NCBI GenBank assembly: GCA_026874595.1
Contig: CM049317.1
Coordinates: 32,104,901-32,168,900 of the forward strand
DNA: 64,000 nucleotides
Source of the DNA: Sipunculus nudus
Taxonomy: Eukaryota; Annelida; Sipuncula; Golfingiida; Sipunculidae
Direction of reading: 5' to 3'
The notes below the pieces were generated by a model, which searched no databases, was not told the origin of the DNA, and saw only the letters and a program-made list of their open reading frames with translations. Both the position numbers and the translations under genes were made by a program. Position 1 is the first letter of the stretch, and every line of letters starts with the position of its first letter. Shown one piece after another: positions 13,701 through 23,330 of this stretch.

Positions 13701-14202
13701 AGTGTCTGATGGTCCTACAGGACTGGGTGATGAGTCCTACCGGTGTCGGTGATGGTCTCGTGACATCAGGAGGAGTCTGTGATGGTCATGCGGGACTGGG
13801 TGATGAGTCCTACAGGACTGGGTGATGGTCTCATGACATTAGAAGGAGTTTTGCATGGTCCTGCGGGACTGGATGATGGATATTGCAGGAGTGGGTGATG
13901 ACCTCATGACATCAGGAGGAGTGTGTGATGGTCCCGCGGGAGTGGGTGATGAGTCCTGCAGGAGTGGGTGATGGCCTCATGACATCAGGAGGAGTGTGTG
14001 ATGGTCCCGCGGGACTGGGTGATGAGTCCTGCAGAAATAGGTGATGGTCTCATGACATCAGGACGAGTGTGTGATGATCATGCGGGACTTGGTGATGAGT
14101 CCTACAGGAGTGGGTGATAGTCTCATGACATCAGGAAAAGTGTGCGATAGTCCTGCCGGACTGGGTGATGAGTCCTATAGGAGTCGGTGATGGTCTCGTG
14201 AC
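10728..14202. repeat. Partial and rearranged higher-order copies
   Basis: The fourth block begins like the others but soon jumps, skipping the portion equivalent to roughly 70-540 of block I, then resumes (10907-11095 matches 656-844). A further partial copy restarts inside it: 11610-12420 matches 76-900 of block I at offsets near 11540. Beyond 12600 the units keep the 73-bp plan but no longer follow blocks I-III closely, for example a local repeat of the segment with TGTCCTGCAGTGATGTTCC at about 13225 and 13480. This arm ends inside module A at the transposon target site. Confidence 0.75.
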
Positions 14203-14210
14203 ATCAGCAG
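14203..14210. repeat. Left 8-bp target site duplication (ATCAGCAG)
   Basis: These eight bases directly precede the CAGGGTT end of the inserted element. They match the right-hand flank ATCAGGAG except for one base. The undisturbed array has ATCAGGAG at this position of module A, so the C is a later change in the left copy. An 8-bp duplication is the hallmark of the hAT superfamily. Confidence 0.75.
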
Positions 14211-15737
14211 CAGGGTTAGGTTTTAGGCTGCCCAAAACCTGTTTTCGGCAGGGCAGAGCCTAAAACATGCCTTTAACTGCCTAAAATAGGTTATAACCTG
14301 CCTTAAACTGCCTTTAACTGCCTAAAACCTTATTTACCCTTACCTATGACTTTTAGTTTAACTATGTTTTTTTGTTAAACATCTAAATGCATTAAAGAAA
14401 TATGCTCAACAAATTATAATTGAGGATCATTTTATTCAAACTAAACAAATTAAACCATGACACAATAAAAAGCAACAAATGAATTCAACACTACTTCAGG
14501 GATTTCATTATGAACACAGTTCTCCGACTCTCCTACCTCCATTACTGCCAATTTATAAAAAAATGCTCTTACTTTAAGCTTATAACCAGATACTTTTATT
14601 GGCTTTTTGATCACAAGGGATTAAATTTTGTGATAAATGGAAAAGAAGTTTTCCTGGATTTAAAATGTTGTTCCATTTACACTGATGAATAGTTCTTTAT
14701 ACTGTAGCTTCACTAACATAACATGTTTATTTTGTATGCCTGTAGCTTCAATGGCAAAAAGCATTGGATTGGATTTATAAATTATTACATATCTTTATGC
14801 TAGCCATAAAACTAAAAATATGATAATATCTGATAATGAACAAGAATTTCCACTATTTGTTTATTCCCTTAGCTAGGTCATCCCTTGTCAAATTTTAAGA
14901 TTTTGTGCACATACTTATCTTCTATATAATGATGGATATACTCTGTTAATTGTATGATGAAATTGTAAAAATGGAACCCTCATTAAACACTATAATTAGT
15001 ATAAAACTGAAAATGTGAAAATATTTTGCAATGAATATGTTGCAAACCACAGAATATTCATAATTACTCAGGGGCTGTGTTAAACCTAAAGGCCTGAGGG
15101 GCACTGACTGCATCACTCAGTAAAATGTTTGCTCAAGAACAGTCTTCAGGGCAAGGGCTTTGATTGCATCCTCCTAGTCACGTATGAAAGTTGACATGAA
15201 CATCTACTAGGACACAGTAGTAGGACTTATGACCATTAGGTCTTATGACCCCATCACCCTGATAAATTGTAATTAACTTGTCTAATCAAGTAGTCCTCCC
15301 CTCTGATAGTGATACCCTGTCTTACAAGGGCAAACTGGAGGCTGTATTACATCATTCAAGGTAGCTGGGCACTCATCAGGAAACCCAAAAGGTCCTGATA
15401 ATGTCATTACCTTGGCCAATAAAACTATGTGCCACACAAACATGGTCTCATGTTCAGACACCTATACAGGCTCTTTGAAGACTGCATGGTACCAGCCAAC
15501 AGGAAATCATGCATTTTTAATACTTGATAGCTTCCAGAAGCCCAGCAAAGCCTTGTGACTGCTTCACCCCAGCCAGTATGGTAGTTTTACAGATCTTTAA
15601 GTAAAAAATGTAAACAAATATAGGTTTTGGGCACTTTTAGTCCCTAAAACCTGCCTAAAACCTGTTTTAGGCGGGGCGGTTTTAACCAGGTTATAACCTA
15701 TGGTTAAAACCTTCATGCCTAAAACTTGCCAACCCTG
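14211..15737. mobile_element. Non-autonomous hAT-like DNA transposon (1527 bp) inserted in the array
   Basis: The element replaces nothing: the array stops in module A and resumes in module A after an 8-bp duplication. Its ends are inverted: the left begins CAGGGTTAG and continues GTTTTAGGC after a short gap; the right end, read on the other strand, begins CAGGGTTGGCAAGTTTTAGGC. The CAGGG start and 8-bp duplication fit hAT elements. Both subterminal regions (14211-14345 and 15620-15737) are crowded with CCTAAAAC/GTTTTAGG motifs, and both hold the palindrome AGGTTATAACCT as part of a 15-bp perfect inverted match (14286-14300 and 15687-15701). The interior is AT-rich with no transposase-like frame: the longest frame with a start codon is 60 codons (14510-14692) and resembles nothing I know. 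It must have been mobilised in trans, if at all. A piggyBac or Tc1 assignment is excluded by the duplication length. Confidence 0.82.
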
Positions 15738-15745
15738 ATCAGGAG
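15738..15745. repeat. Right 8-bp target site duplication (ATCAGGAG)
   Basis: The unchanged copy of the target, identical to the consensus of module A. It is followed directly by GAGTGTGTGATGG of the same module, so the array reads through if the element and one duplication are removed. Confidence 0.8.
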
Positions 15746-18700
15746 GAGTGTGTGATGGTCCTGCGGGACTGGGTGATGAGTCTACAGGAGTGTGTGATGG
15801 TCCTCAGGGACTGGATGATGAGTCCTGCAGGAGTGGGTGATGGTTTCTTGATATCAGGAGGAGTGTGTGATGGTCCCGGGGGACTGTTTGATGAATCCTG
15901 CAGGAGTGGGTGATGGCTTCATGACATCAGGAAGAGTGTGTCATGGTCCCGCGGGATTAGGTGATGAGTCCTGCAGAGTGGGTGATGGCCTCATGACATC
16001 AGGAGGAGTGTGTGATGGTCCCGCGGGACTGAGTGATGAGTCCTCTAGGAGTGGGTGATGGTCTCATGACATCAGGCGGAGTGTGTGATGGTCATGCTTG
16101 ACTCGTTGAACAGTCCTGCAGGAAAAGCTGATGGTCTCATGACATCAGAAGGAGTGTGTGATGGTCCTGCGGGACTGGGTGATTAGTCCTACAGGTGTGG
16201 GTGATCGTCTCATGACATCAAGAGGAGTGTTTGATTGTCCTGCCGGACTTGGTGATGTGTCCACATGTGTGGGTGATGGTCTAATGACATCAGGAGAAGT
16301 GTGTGATGGTCCTGCAGGACTGGGTGATGAGTCCTACAGGTGTCGGAGATGGTCTCGTGACATCTGGAGGAGTTTTGTGATGGTCATGCGGGACTAAGTG
16401 ATGAATCCTACAGGAATTGGTGAAGGTCTCATGACATCAGAAGGAGTTTTTAATGCTCCTGCGGGACTGGATGATGGCTCATCCAGGCGCGGGTGATATT
16501 CTCATGACATCAGGAGGAGTGTGTGGTGGTTCTGCGGGAACTGGTGATGAGTCCTATAGGAGTCGGTGATGGTCTCGTGACATCGGGAGGAGCGTGTGAT
16601 GGTCCTGCGGGACTGGGTGATGAGTGCTACAGGAGTCGGTGATGGTCTCGTGACATCAGGAGGAAATGTGTGATGGTCCTGCGGTACTGGGTGATGAGTG
16701 TACAGGAGTGTGTGATGGTCCTCAGGGACTGGATGATGAGTCCTGCAGGAGTGGGTGATGGTCTCATGACATCAGGAGGAGTGTGTGATGGTCCTGCGGG
16801 ACTGGGTGATGAGTCCTGCAGGTATGGGTGATGGTCTAATGACATCAGGAGGAGTGTGTGATGGTCCCGCGGGACTGTTTGATGAGTCTTGCAGGAGTGG
16901 GTGATGGCCTCATGACATCAGGAGGAGTGTGTGATGGTACCGCAGGACTGGGTGATGAGTCCTGCAGGTGTGGGTGATGGTCTAATGACATCAGGAGGAG
17001 TGTGTGATGGACCCGCGGGACTGTTTGATGAGTCCTGCAGGAGTGGGTGATGGCCTCATGACATCAGGAGGAGTGTGTGATGGTCCGCGGGACTGGGTGA
17101 TGAGTCCTGCAGGAGTGGGTGATGATCTCATGACATCAGGAGGAGTGTGTGATGGTCCCGCGAGAATGGGTGATGAGTCCGCATGTCTGTGTGATGGTCT
17201 CATGACATCAGGAGAAGTGTGTGATGGTCATGCATGACTTGGTGATGAGTCCTACAGATGTCGGTGATGATCTCATTACATCAGGCGGAGTGTGTGATGG
17301 TCCTGCGGGACTGGGTGATGAGTCCTACAGGAGTGGGTGATAGTCCCATGACATGAGGAGGAGTGTTTGATGGTCCTACGGGAATTGGTGATGAGTCCGC
17401 AGGAGTTGGTGATGGTCTCAGGACATCAGGAGGAGTGTGTGATGGTCCTGCAGGACTGGGTGATAAGTCCTAAAGGTGTCTGTGATGGTCTCGTGACATC
17501 AGGAGGCGTGTGGGATGGTCAGGCGGGACCTGGTGATAAGTCCTAGAGGAGTTGGTGATGGTCTCATGACATCAAGAGGAGTGTGTGATGGTCCCGCGGG
17601 ACTGGCTGATGATTCCTACAGGAGTGGGTGATGGTCTCATGACATCAAGAGGAGTGTTTAATGGTGATGCGGCACTTGCTGATGAGTCCGCAAGAGTTGG
17701 TGATGGTCTCATGACATCAGTAGGAGTGTATGATGGTCCTGCAGGACTGGGTGATGAGTCCTACAGGAGTCGGTGATGGTCTCGTGACATCAGGAGTAGT
17801 GTGTGATGATCATGCGGGACTTGGTGATGAGTCCTACAGGAGTGGGTGATAGTCTCGTGACATCAGGAGGAGTGTGTGGTGGTCATGCGGGACTGAGTGA
17901 TGAATCCTACAGGAATGGGTGAAGGTCTCATGACATCGGAAGGAGTTTTGGATGGTCTTGTGGGACTGGATGATGGCCCTTGCAGGCGCGGGTGATATTC
18001 TCATGACATCAGTAGGAGTGTGTGGTGGTTCCTTGATATCAGGAGGAGTGTGTGATGGTCCCGCGGGACTGTTTGATGAGTCCTGCAGGAGTGGGTGATG
18101 GCTTCATGACATCAGGAAGAGTGTGTCATGGTCCCGCGGGATTAGGTGATGAGTCCTGCAGAGTGGGTGATGGGCTCATGACATCAGGAGGAGTGTGTGA
18201 TGGTCCTGCGGGACTCGTTGAACAGTCCTGCAGGAAAAGCTGATGGTCTCATGACATCAGAAGGGGTGTGTGATGGTCCTGCGGGACTGGGTGATGTGTC
18301 CTACAGGAGTGGGTGATCGTCTCATGACATCAAGAGGAGTGTTTGATTGTCCCGCGAGAATGGGTGATGAGTCCGCATGTCTGGGTGATTGTCTCATGAC
18401 ATCAGGAGAAGTGTGTGATGGTCATGCATGACTGGGTGATGAGTCCTACAGATGTCGGTGATGATCTCATGACATCAGGCGGAATGTGTGATGGTCCTGC
18501 GGGACTGGACGATGAGTCCTACAGGAGTGGGTGATGGTCCCATGACATGAGGAGGAGTGTTTGATGGTCCTACGGGAATTGGTGATGAGTCCGCAGGAGT
18601 TGATGATGGTCTCAGGACATCAGGAGGAGTGTGTGATGGTCCTGCAGGACTGGGTGATGAGTCCTAAAGGCGTATGTGATGGTCTCGTGACATCAGGAGG

Positions 18701-20229
18701 CGTGTGGGATGGTCATGCGGGACCTGGTGATAAGTCCTAGAGGAGTTGGTGATGGTCTCATGACATCAGGAGGAGTGTGTGATGGTCCCGCGGGACTGGC
18801 TGATGATTCCTACAGGAGTGGGTGATGGTCTCAGGACATCAAGAGGAGTGTTTAATGGTCCTGCGGCACTTGGTGATGAGTCCGCAGGAGTTGGTGATGG
18901 TCTCATGACATCAGTAGGAGTGTGTGATGGTCCTGCAGGACTGGGTGATGAGTCCTACAGGTGTCGGTGATGGTCTCTTGACATCAGGAGGCGAGTGGAA
19001 TGGTCATGCGGGACTAGGTGATGAGTCCTACAGGAGTGGGTGATGGTCTCATGACATGAGGAGGAGTGTGTGATGGTAGAGCGGGACTGGCTGATGAGTC
19101 CTATATGAGTCGGTGATGGTCTCGTGACATCGGGAGGAGTGTGTGATGGTCCTTCGGGACTGGGTGATGACCCCTACCGGAGTCGGTGATGGTCTGGTGA
19201 CATCAGGAGGAGTGTGTGATGGTCCTGCGGGACTGGGTGATGAGTCTACAGGAGTGTGTGATGGTACCTCAAGGACTGGATGATGAGTCCTGCAGGAGTT
19301 GGTGATGGTCTCTTGATAACAGGAGGAGTGTGTGATGGTCCCGCGGGACTGTTTGATGAGTCCTGCAGGAGTGGGTGATGGCCTCATGACATCAGGAGGA
19401 GTGTGTCATGGTCCCGCGGAATTAGGTGATGAGTCCTGCAGAGTGGGTGATGGCCTCATGACATCAGGCGGAGAGTGTGATGGTCCTCTGGGACTTGGTG
19501 ATGTGTCCGCATGTGTGGGTGATGGTCTCATGACATCAAGAGAAGTGTGTGATGGTCCTGCAGGACTGGGTGATGAGTCCTACACGTGTCGGTGATGGTC
19601 TCGTGACATCAGGAGGAGTGTGTGGTGGTCATGCGGGACTGAGTGATGAGTCCTACAGGAATGGGTGAAGGTCTCATGACATCGGAAGGAGTTTTGGATG
19701 GTCTTGTGGGACTGGATGATGGCCCTTGCAGGCGCGGGTGATATTCTCATGACATCAGTAGGAGTGTGTGGTGGTTCTGCGGTAACTGGTGATGAGTCCT
19801 ACAGGTGTCTGTTATGGTCTCGTGACATCAGTAGGCGTGTGGGATGGTCATGCGGGACTGGGTGATGAGTCCTAGAGGAGTTGGTGATGGTCTCATGACA
19901 TCAGGAGGAGTGTGTGATGGTCTCGCGGGACTGGTTGATGAGTCCTGCAGGAGTGGGTGATGGCCTCATGACATCAGGAGGAGTGTGTGATGGTCCCGCG
20001 GGACTGGGTGATGAGTCCTGCAGGAGTGGGTGATCGTCTCATGACATGAAGAGAAGTGTTTGATGGTCCTGCGGGAATTGGTGATGAGTCCGCAGGAGTG
20101 GGTGATGGTCTCATGACATCAGGAGGAGTGTGTGATGGTCCTACAGGACTGTGTGATGAGTCCTACAGGTGTCGGTGATGGTCTCGTGACATCAGGAGGA
20201 GTGTGTGATGGTCATGCGGGACTGGGTGG
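15738..20229. repeat. 73-bp three-module tandem array, right arm
   Basis: The same 73-bp unit continues after the transposon for about 4.5 kb, roughly 60 units by length. The higher-order structure differs from that of the left arm: a segment around 17520-17776 recurs at 18715-18970 with an offset of 1194, and a segment with GGAAGGAGTTTTGGATGG at 17880-18010 recurs at 19620-19760. More units carry private changes, and some junctions are out of register (for example near 18025, where a TGGTGGTTC variant runs into CTTGATATCAGG). The array stops cleanly within module B at about 20229, where the sequence changes to AT-rich DNA within one or two bases. Its open frames are by-products of the repeat. 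Confidence 0.95.
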
Positions 20230-22570
20230 TCATTGACAACCTCACAATAGTCAATAGTCAACAGTGTTATTGTCAAGACTGTGCCAGTCTGTAATGAGTT
20301 TGCTGCATTGGTTCTGTTGAATTATTATTGATATAGTCAATACTAGGGTACACTTTTATTTTTACACATATTGCTGGTTAATTCAATTCTTAAGTCTTAT
20401 CATATTCTGATTAAAGCAGTTAACATATCTAAAATGATCACACAGGAAACTGATAATTTTAACTTGTATGAGAATTCGAATATTTAAAGAGAAAACAGGG
20501 AGCCATCTATTAGATAGTTAATTGGTGAATAGAAATGATGTTTCTTCTGTTATTGATAGATATACTATTTCAATAGTAGCGAACACTTTTATATAATACT
20601 GGTCAGATCCTCATTTAAGTCAAATTATATTCTGTGATTAGCAGAATATATAGCTAATTCAGTATATTACATAGAACATTTGAGTTTCTTAGATTTAAAC
20701 ATTTAATGAGCAACCAAGGAGCCATTGTAAATATATTGGAATGCGCATAGTGTGGGCTACTGTCTGAAAAAAAAAATTCCATTCAAACCACATTATATTC
20801 TGCTAAAAGGAGGGTACAGAAATCAGAATATGACACAGGATATTTGAGTTTTAGTGAGAAGTTACCATTTAACAAGTAACCAGGGAACAATTGTAAATAT
20901 ATTGGAATATGCATACAGTAGGCTCGTGTCTTAAAAGGTGGTAATTTGTCTGGATCTGCACCATGCATTATTATGAAAATAGCAACGCTGCAGCGAATTA
21001 TTAGTGTATGGGTTTTACTGTTTCCTGCCTCGATACACGTGTATACACAATGCCGTCCAGATTATTACTAAAGATTTATCATATTTTATTAAAAGCTGTG
21101 TATATATTTAAACTCTTCTATTATATAGGATTTATTAGATTTATGAGAATTATAACATATGATGAGAAACTAGACCCATTGGAAACATATAAGAATGTGC
21201 ATACAGTGGTCTCTTGTCTTAAAAGAAGTTATATTGGTTTAGATCTGCATTAGGCATTATTAATACAACAACACCGCAGTGAGTTAATGGTGTAACTCTG
21301 TTAGCGTTTACTGCCTTTGTTGTGTTGTCCGGCAAAATATTAAATATGATTAATGCAATGAAACACTTTTATACATAATGCTTTTCTAATCTTTACTCTA
21401 GTCAAATCATTTCCTGTTTAAAGTTGTGAAAATGTTTGACTACTATACTACATAGGGTATCTTTCATCTGAGTTGCTTTGTGAATTTTAACCTGAATGAG
21501 TAACCAGGGAGCCATTGTAAGAATATTATAAGAATGTGCTAACAGTTGATTTGTGTCTTGAAAGAATTGGTAATATATTTGAACTGCATTAGTCAGTATG
21601 GAAAACTAACAACAATGCAATGAGTATAATTAGTGTATAGCAATAACTTTGCCTGAACCAGGTGTGTTGGACAGTATATTTTCTTTGGTAAATACTATGC
21701 AAAAACAAATATTCAGAATGCTGGTCAGATCCTTACTCTTTTAATACCATATACTGTTGAAATATAAAAATTTGTATATCTTATAGGATATCTGAGCTTC
21801 CATGAGATTTTGAATATTTTATAAGTAACCAGAGAGCCATTGTAAGCATTATAAGGATCTGTATTCAGTAAAATGGTGTTTTTTTAAGTAGTTATTCCGT
21901 GTTTCCGTTCGCATAAAACGTAATAAACATAACACAGAAGTGTAATAGGTATTTCAAGCGTTCCCTACCGCATTTGTGTTTACAAAAATAGTTTTGGCTT
22001 AAACCATGATTTACCTCTATACATTAAATAAAGAATCTTATTTAAGTAAAATGATATTCTATTAAAACGAGAGGATGTGTAAACTTTGTTAATCGTATAG
22101 GATAACATAATTTCCAAGAGAATGTGCACAGTTAATTAATAACTAGGGAGCCATTGTAAAAAAATATAACAATTTGTATACAGTGGACTTATTTCTGAAA
22201 AGTAGTAACAATTTGTTCAGAATCACATTTTGTATTATAAACATAACAGCTCAGAAATGTGGTAATGATGTATCAATGTTACTGCTTACTGCACCGGCTG
22301 TGTTGGAAGACGTGTTTTTTCATGGGTAATATTATATTTAATTCTTATAATACTGAACAGATCAATATTTTATTCAAATAATACATTTGAAAAATATATT
22401 ATACACATGAATTTAACTAAGAGATATAAAGATTTTCCTTGCTTGCATCGGACCTGTTATGTTACTATTAAAGGAGTGTAGATGTCAACTATTAGATAAA
22501 TGTGATTGTGGATATTTATGAAAATTTAACATTCAATAGGTATCCATTGAGACTCTGGATACAGTAGACT
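20230..22570. repeat. Old AT-rich tandem repeat, unit about 310-340 bp
   Basis: A second tandem family, unrelated to the 73-bp unit, abuts the array. A conserved anchor (AACCAGGGAGCCATTGTAA and near variants) occurs at about 20498, 20720, 20885, 21170, 21508, 21833 and 22147. The later full units are spaced 314-336 bp, while the early ones are shortened to about 166-288. Other shared blocks in the same order are an ATACAGT..GTCTTAAAAG segment after the anchor, a GCATTA..AACAACA.. segment, and AATACTGGTCAGATCCTCA with TTTAAGTCAAATTATATTCTG before the next anchor. Copies differ strongly, so the array is ancient or not being homogenised. The two frames of 61 and 81 codons in it are not supported as genes. 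Confidence 0.8.
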
Positions 22571-23330
22571 TGTGGTTATGAGAGGTGCTAAGTTCTAGAG
22601 ATGGATTAAAATTTTGAGCCTAATAGGAGAGGCTGAAATAGAGAAAATAAAGGACATTAAACAGTAAATCACATTAACTTTATGATAATTTTATATAAAA
22701 CCAGTTTTATATTGTCATATTGTTACAATGGTGCATTGCCTATCGTCAACATCATCCGTTCAGAAACGATATCCGCATTCTATGAAAATACATAATATGG
22801 ACGTTAACAATAAAGCGATTCAATTACATCTTTTGACACCTCATCTAACGACCACATCAAAATAACTACCTCTTTATTATTATGTTTCTTTATATCTACA
22901 TTTAACATCAGAAAAGCAGGCAGCCGTTTACCGTTTATCGGGCACTTCACTTGGTTCTAACTGGTCACATGGAACATGCGACTATTAAGTACAGAGTCAA
23001 CAATGTCTTGCAAAGTGTTTTTGTGCACGGACAAATGCATAGTAATTTTAATGGCAGCAGATCGAAAAAAATGAAGCAAATGCATCATACTGGTTTATCA
23101 TGTCTAAGCGGTGTTGTCAGATGTTGAACAGGTAGTGTTGGGCATGGGAACCACCACTAAAGCTACTTGCATTATCGTGTCTACCACAGCGTGTGGGTTG
23201 TCTTGTTTTCAGAGCTGCAAATCAAATTTGACAACTTTGCATAGACCAGTTTGTAAGGAAACAGACTTTATCATGTTTTTTTTTACTTGGTGGTCATGTA
23301 GCATGAATACTTCAGCTGTACTTGGTTAAC
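22571..23330. other. AT-rich stretch without recognised content
   Basis: I see no repeat anchor, RNA gene or convincing coding frame here. A 72-codon frame at 23111-23329 shows no recognisable motif and lies beside the start of dispersed family 1. Confidence 0.5.

Larger units (their letters stand above)
1..14202. repeat. 73-bp three-module tandem array, left arm
   Basis: A continuous minisatellite that is already in progress at base 1, so its left end is outside the window. The typical unit is 73 bp and divides into module A (GTGATG, then GTCTCATGACATC, then AGGAGGAGTGT, 30 bp), module B (GTGATG, then GTCCCGCGGGAC, then TGG, 21 bp) and module C (GTGATG, then AGTCCTGCAGGAGTGG, 22 bp). B and C align with each other over their whole length apart from one inserted base. 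A looks like the same plan with about nine extra bases. From the length I estimate nearly 200 units in this arm; I did not count them. Some units skip module A (for example around 1030-1060) or are joined out of register. Because 73 is not a multiple of three, each unit shifts the reading frame, which explains the many recurring 60-80-codon open frames on both strands; I do not regard these as genes. The array is visibly richer in G and C than the DNA to its right. Confidence 0.97.

Noticed and set aside
15370-15570. A stretch of about 66 open codons without ATG inside the hAT-like element.
   Set aside because: Short, stop-bounded and without resemblance to hAT transposase. Expected by chance in 1.5 kb.
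656-19595. Dozens of recurring 60-112-codon open frames on both strands of the array (for example proteins with repeated M-T-S-G-G-V-C-D-G-P or P-S-H-T-P-P-D-V).
   Set aside because: They are produced by the repeat itself. The unit is 73 bp, so the frame shifts at every unit and a stop follows within about three units. The same frames recur at higher-order offsets on both strands, with no start context or splice logic.
1-20229. A CRISPR array.
   Set aside because: There are no short identical repeats alternating with unique spacers, no leader and no cas genes. The array is head-to-tail repeats of related units in eukaryotic DNA.
1-20229. Telomeric or rDNA spacer array.
   Set aside because: No TTAGGG-type repeats and no rRNA sequence in the window.
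21008-21253. An 81-codon frame in the AT-rich tandem repeat.
   Set aside because: It lies across the repeat unit, is not preserved in the other units and shows no motif.
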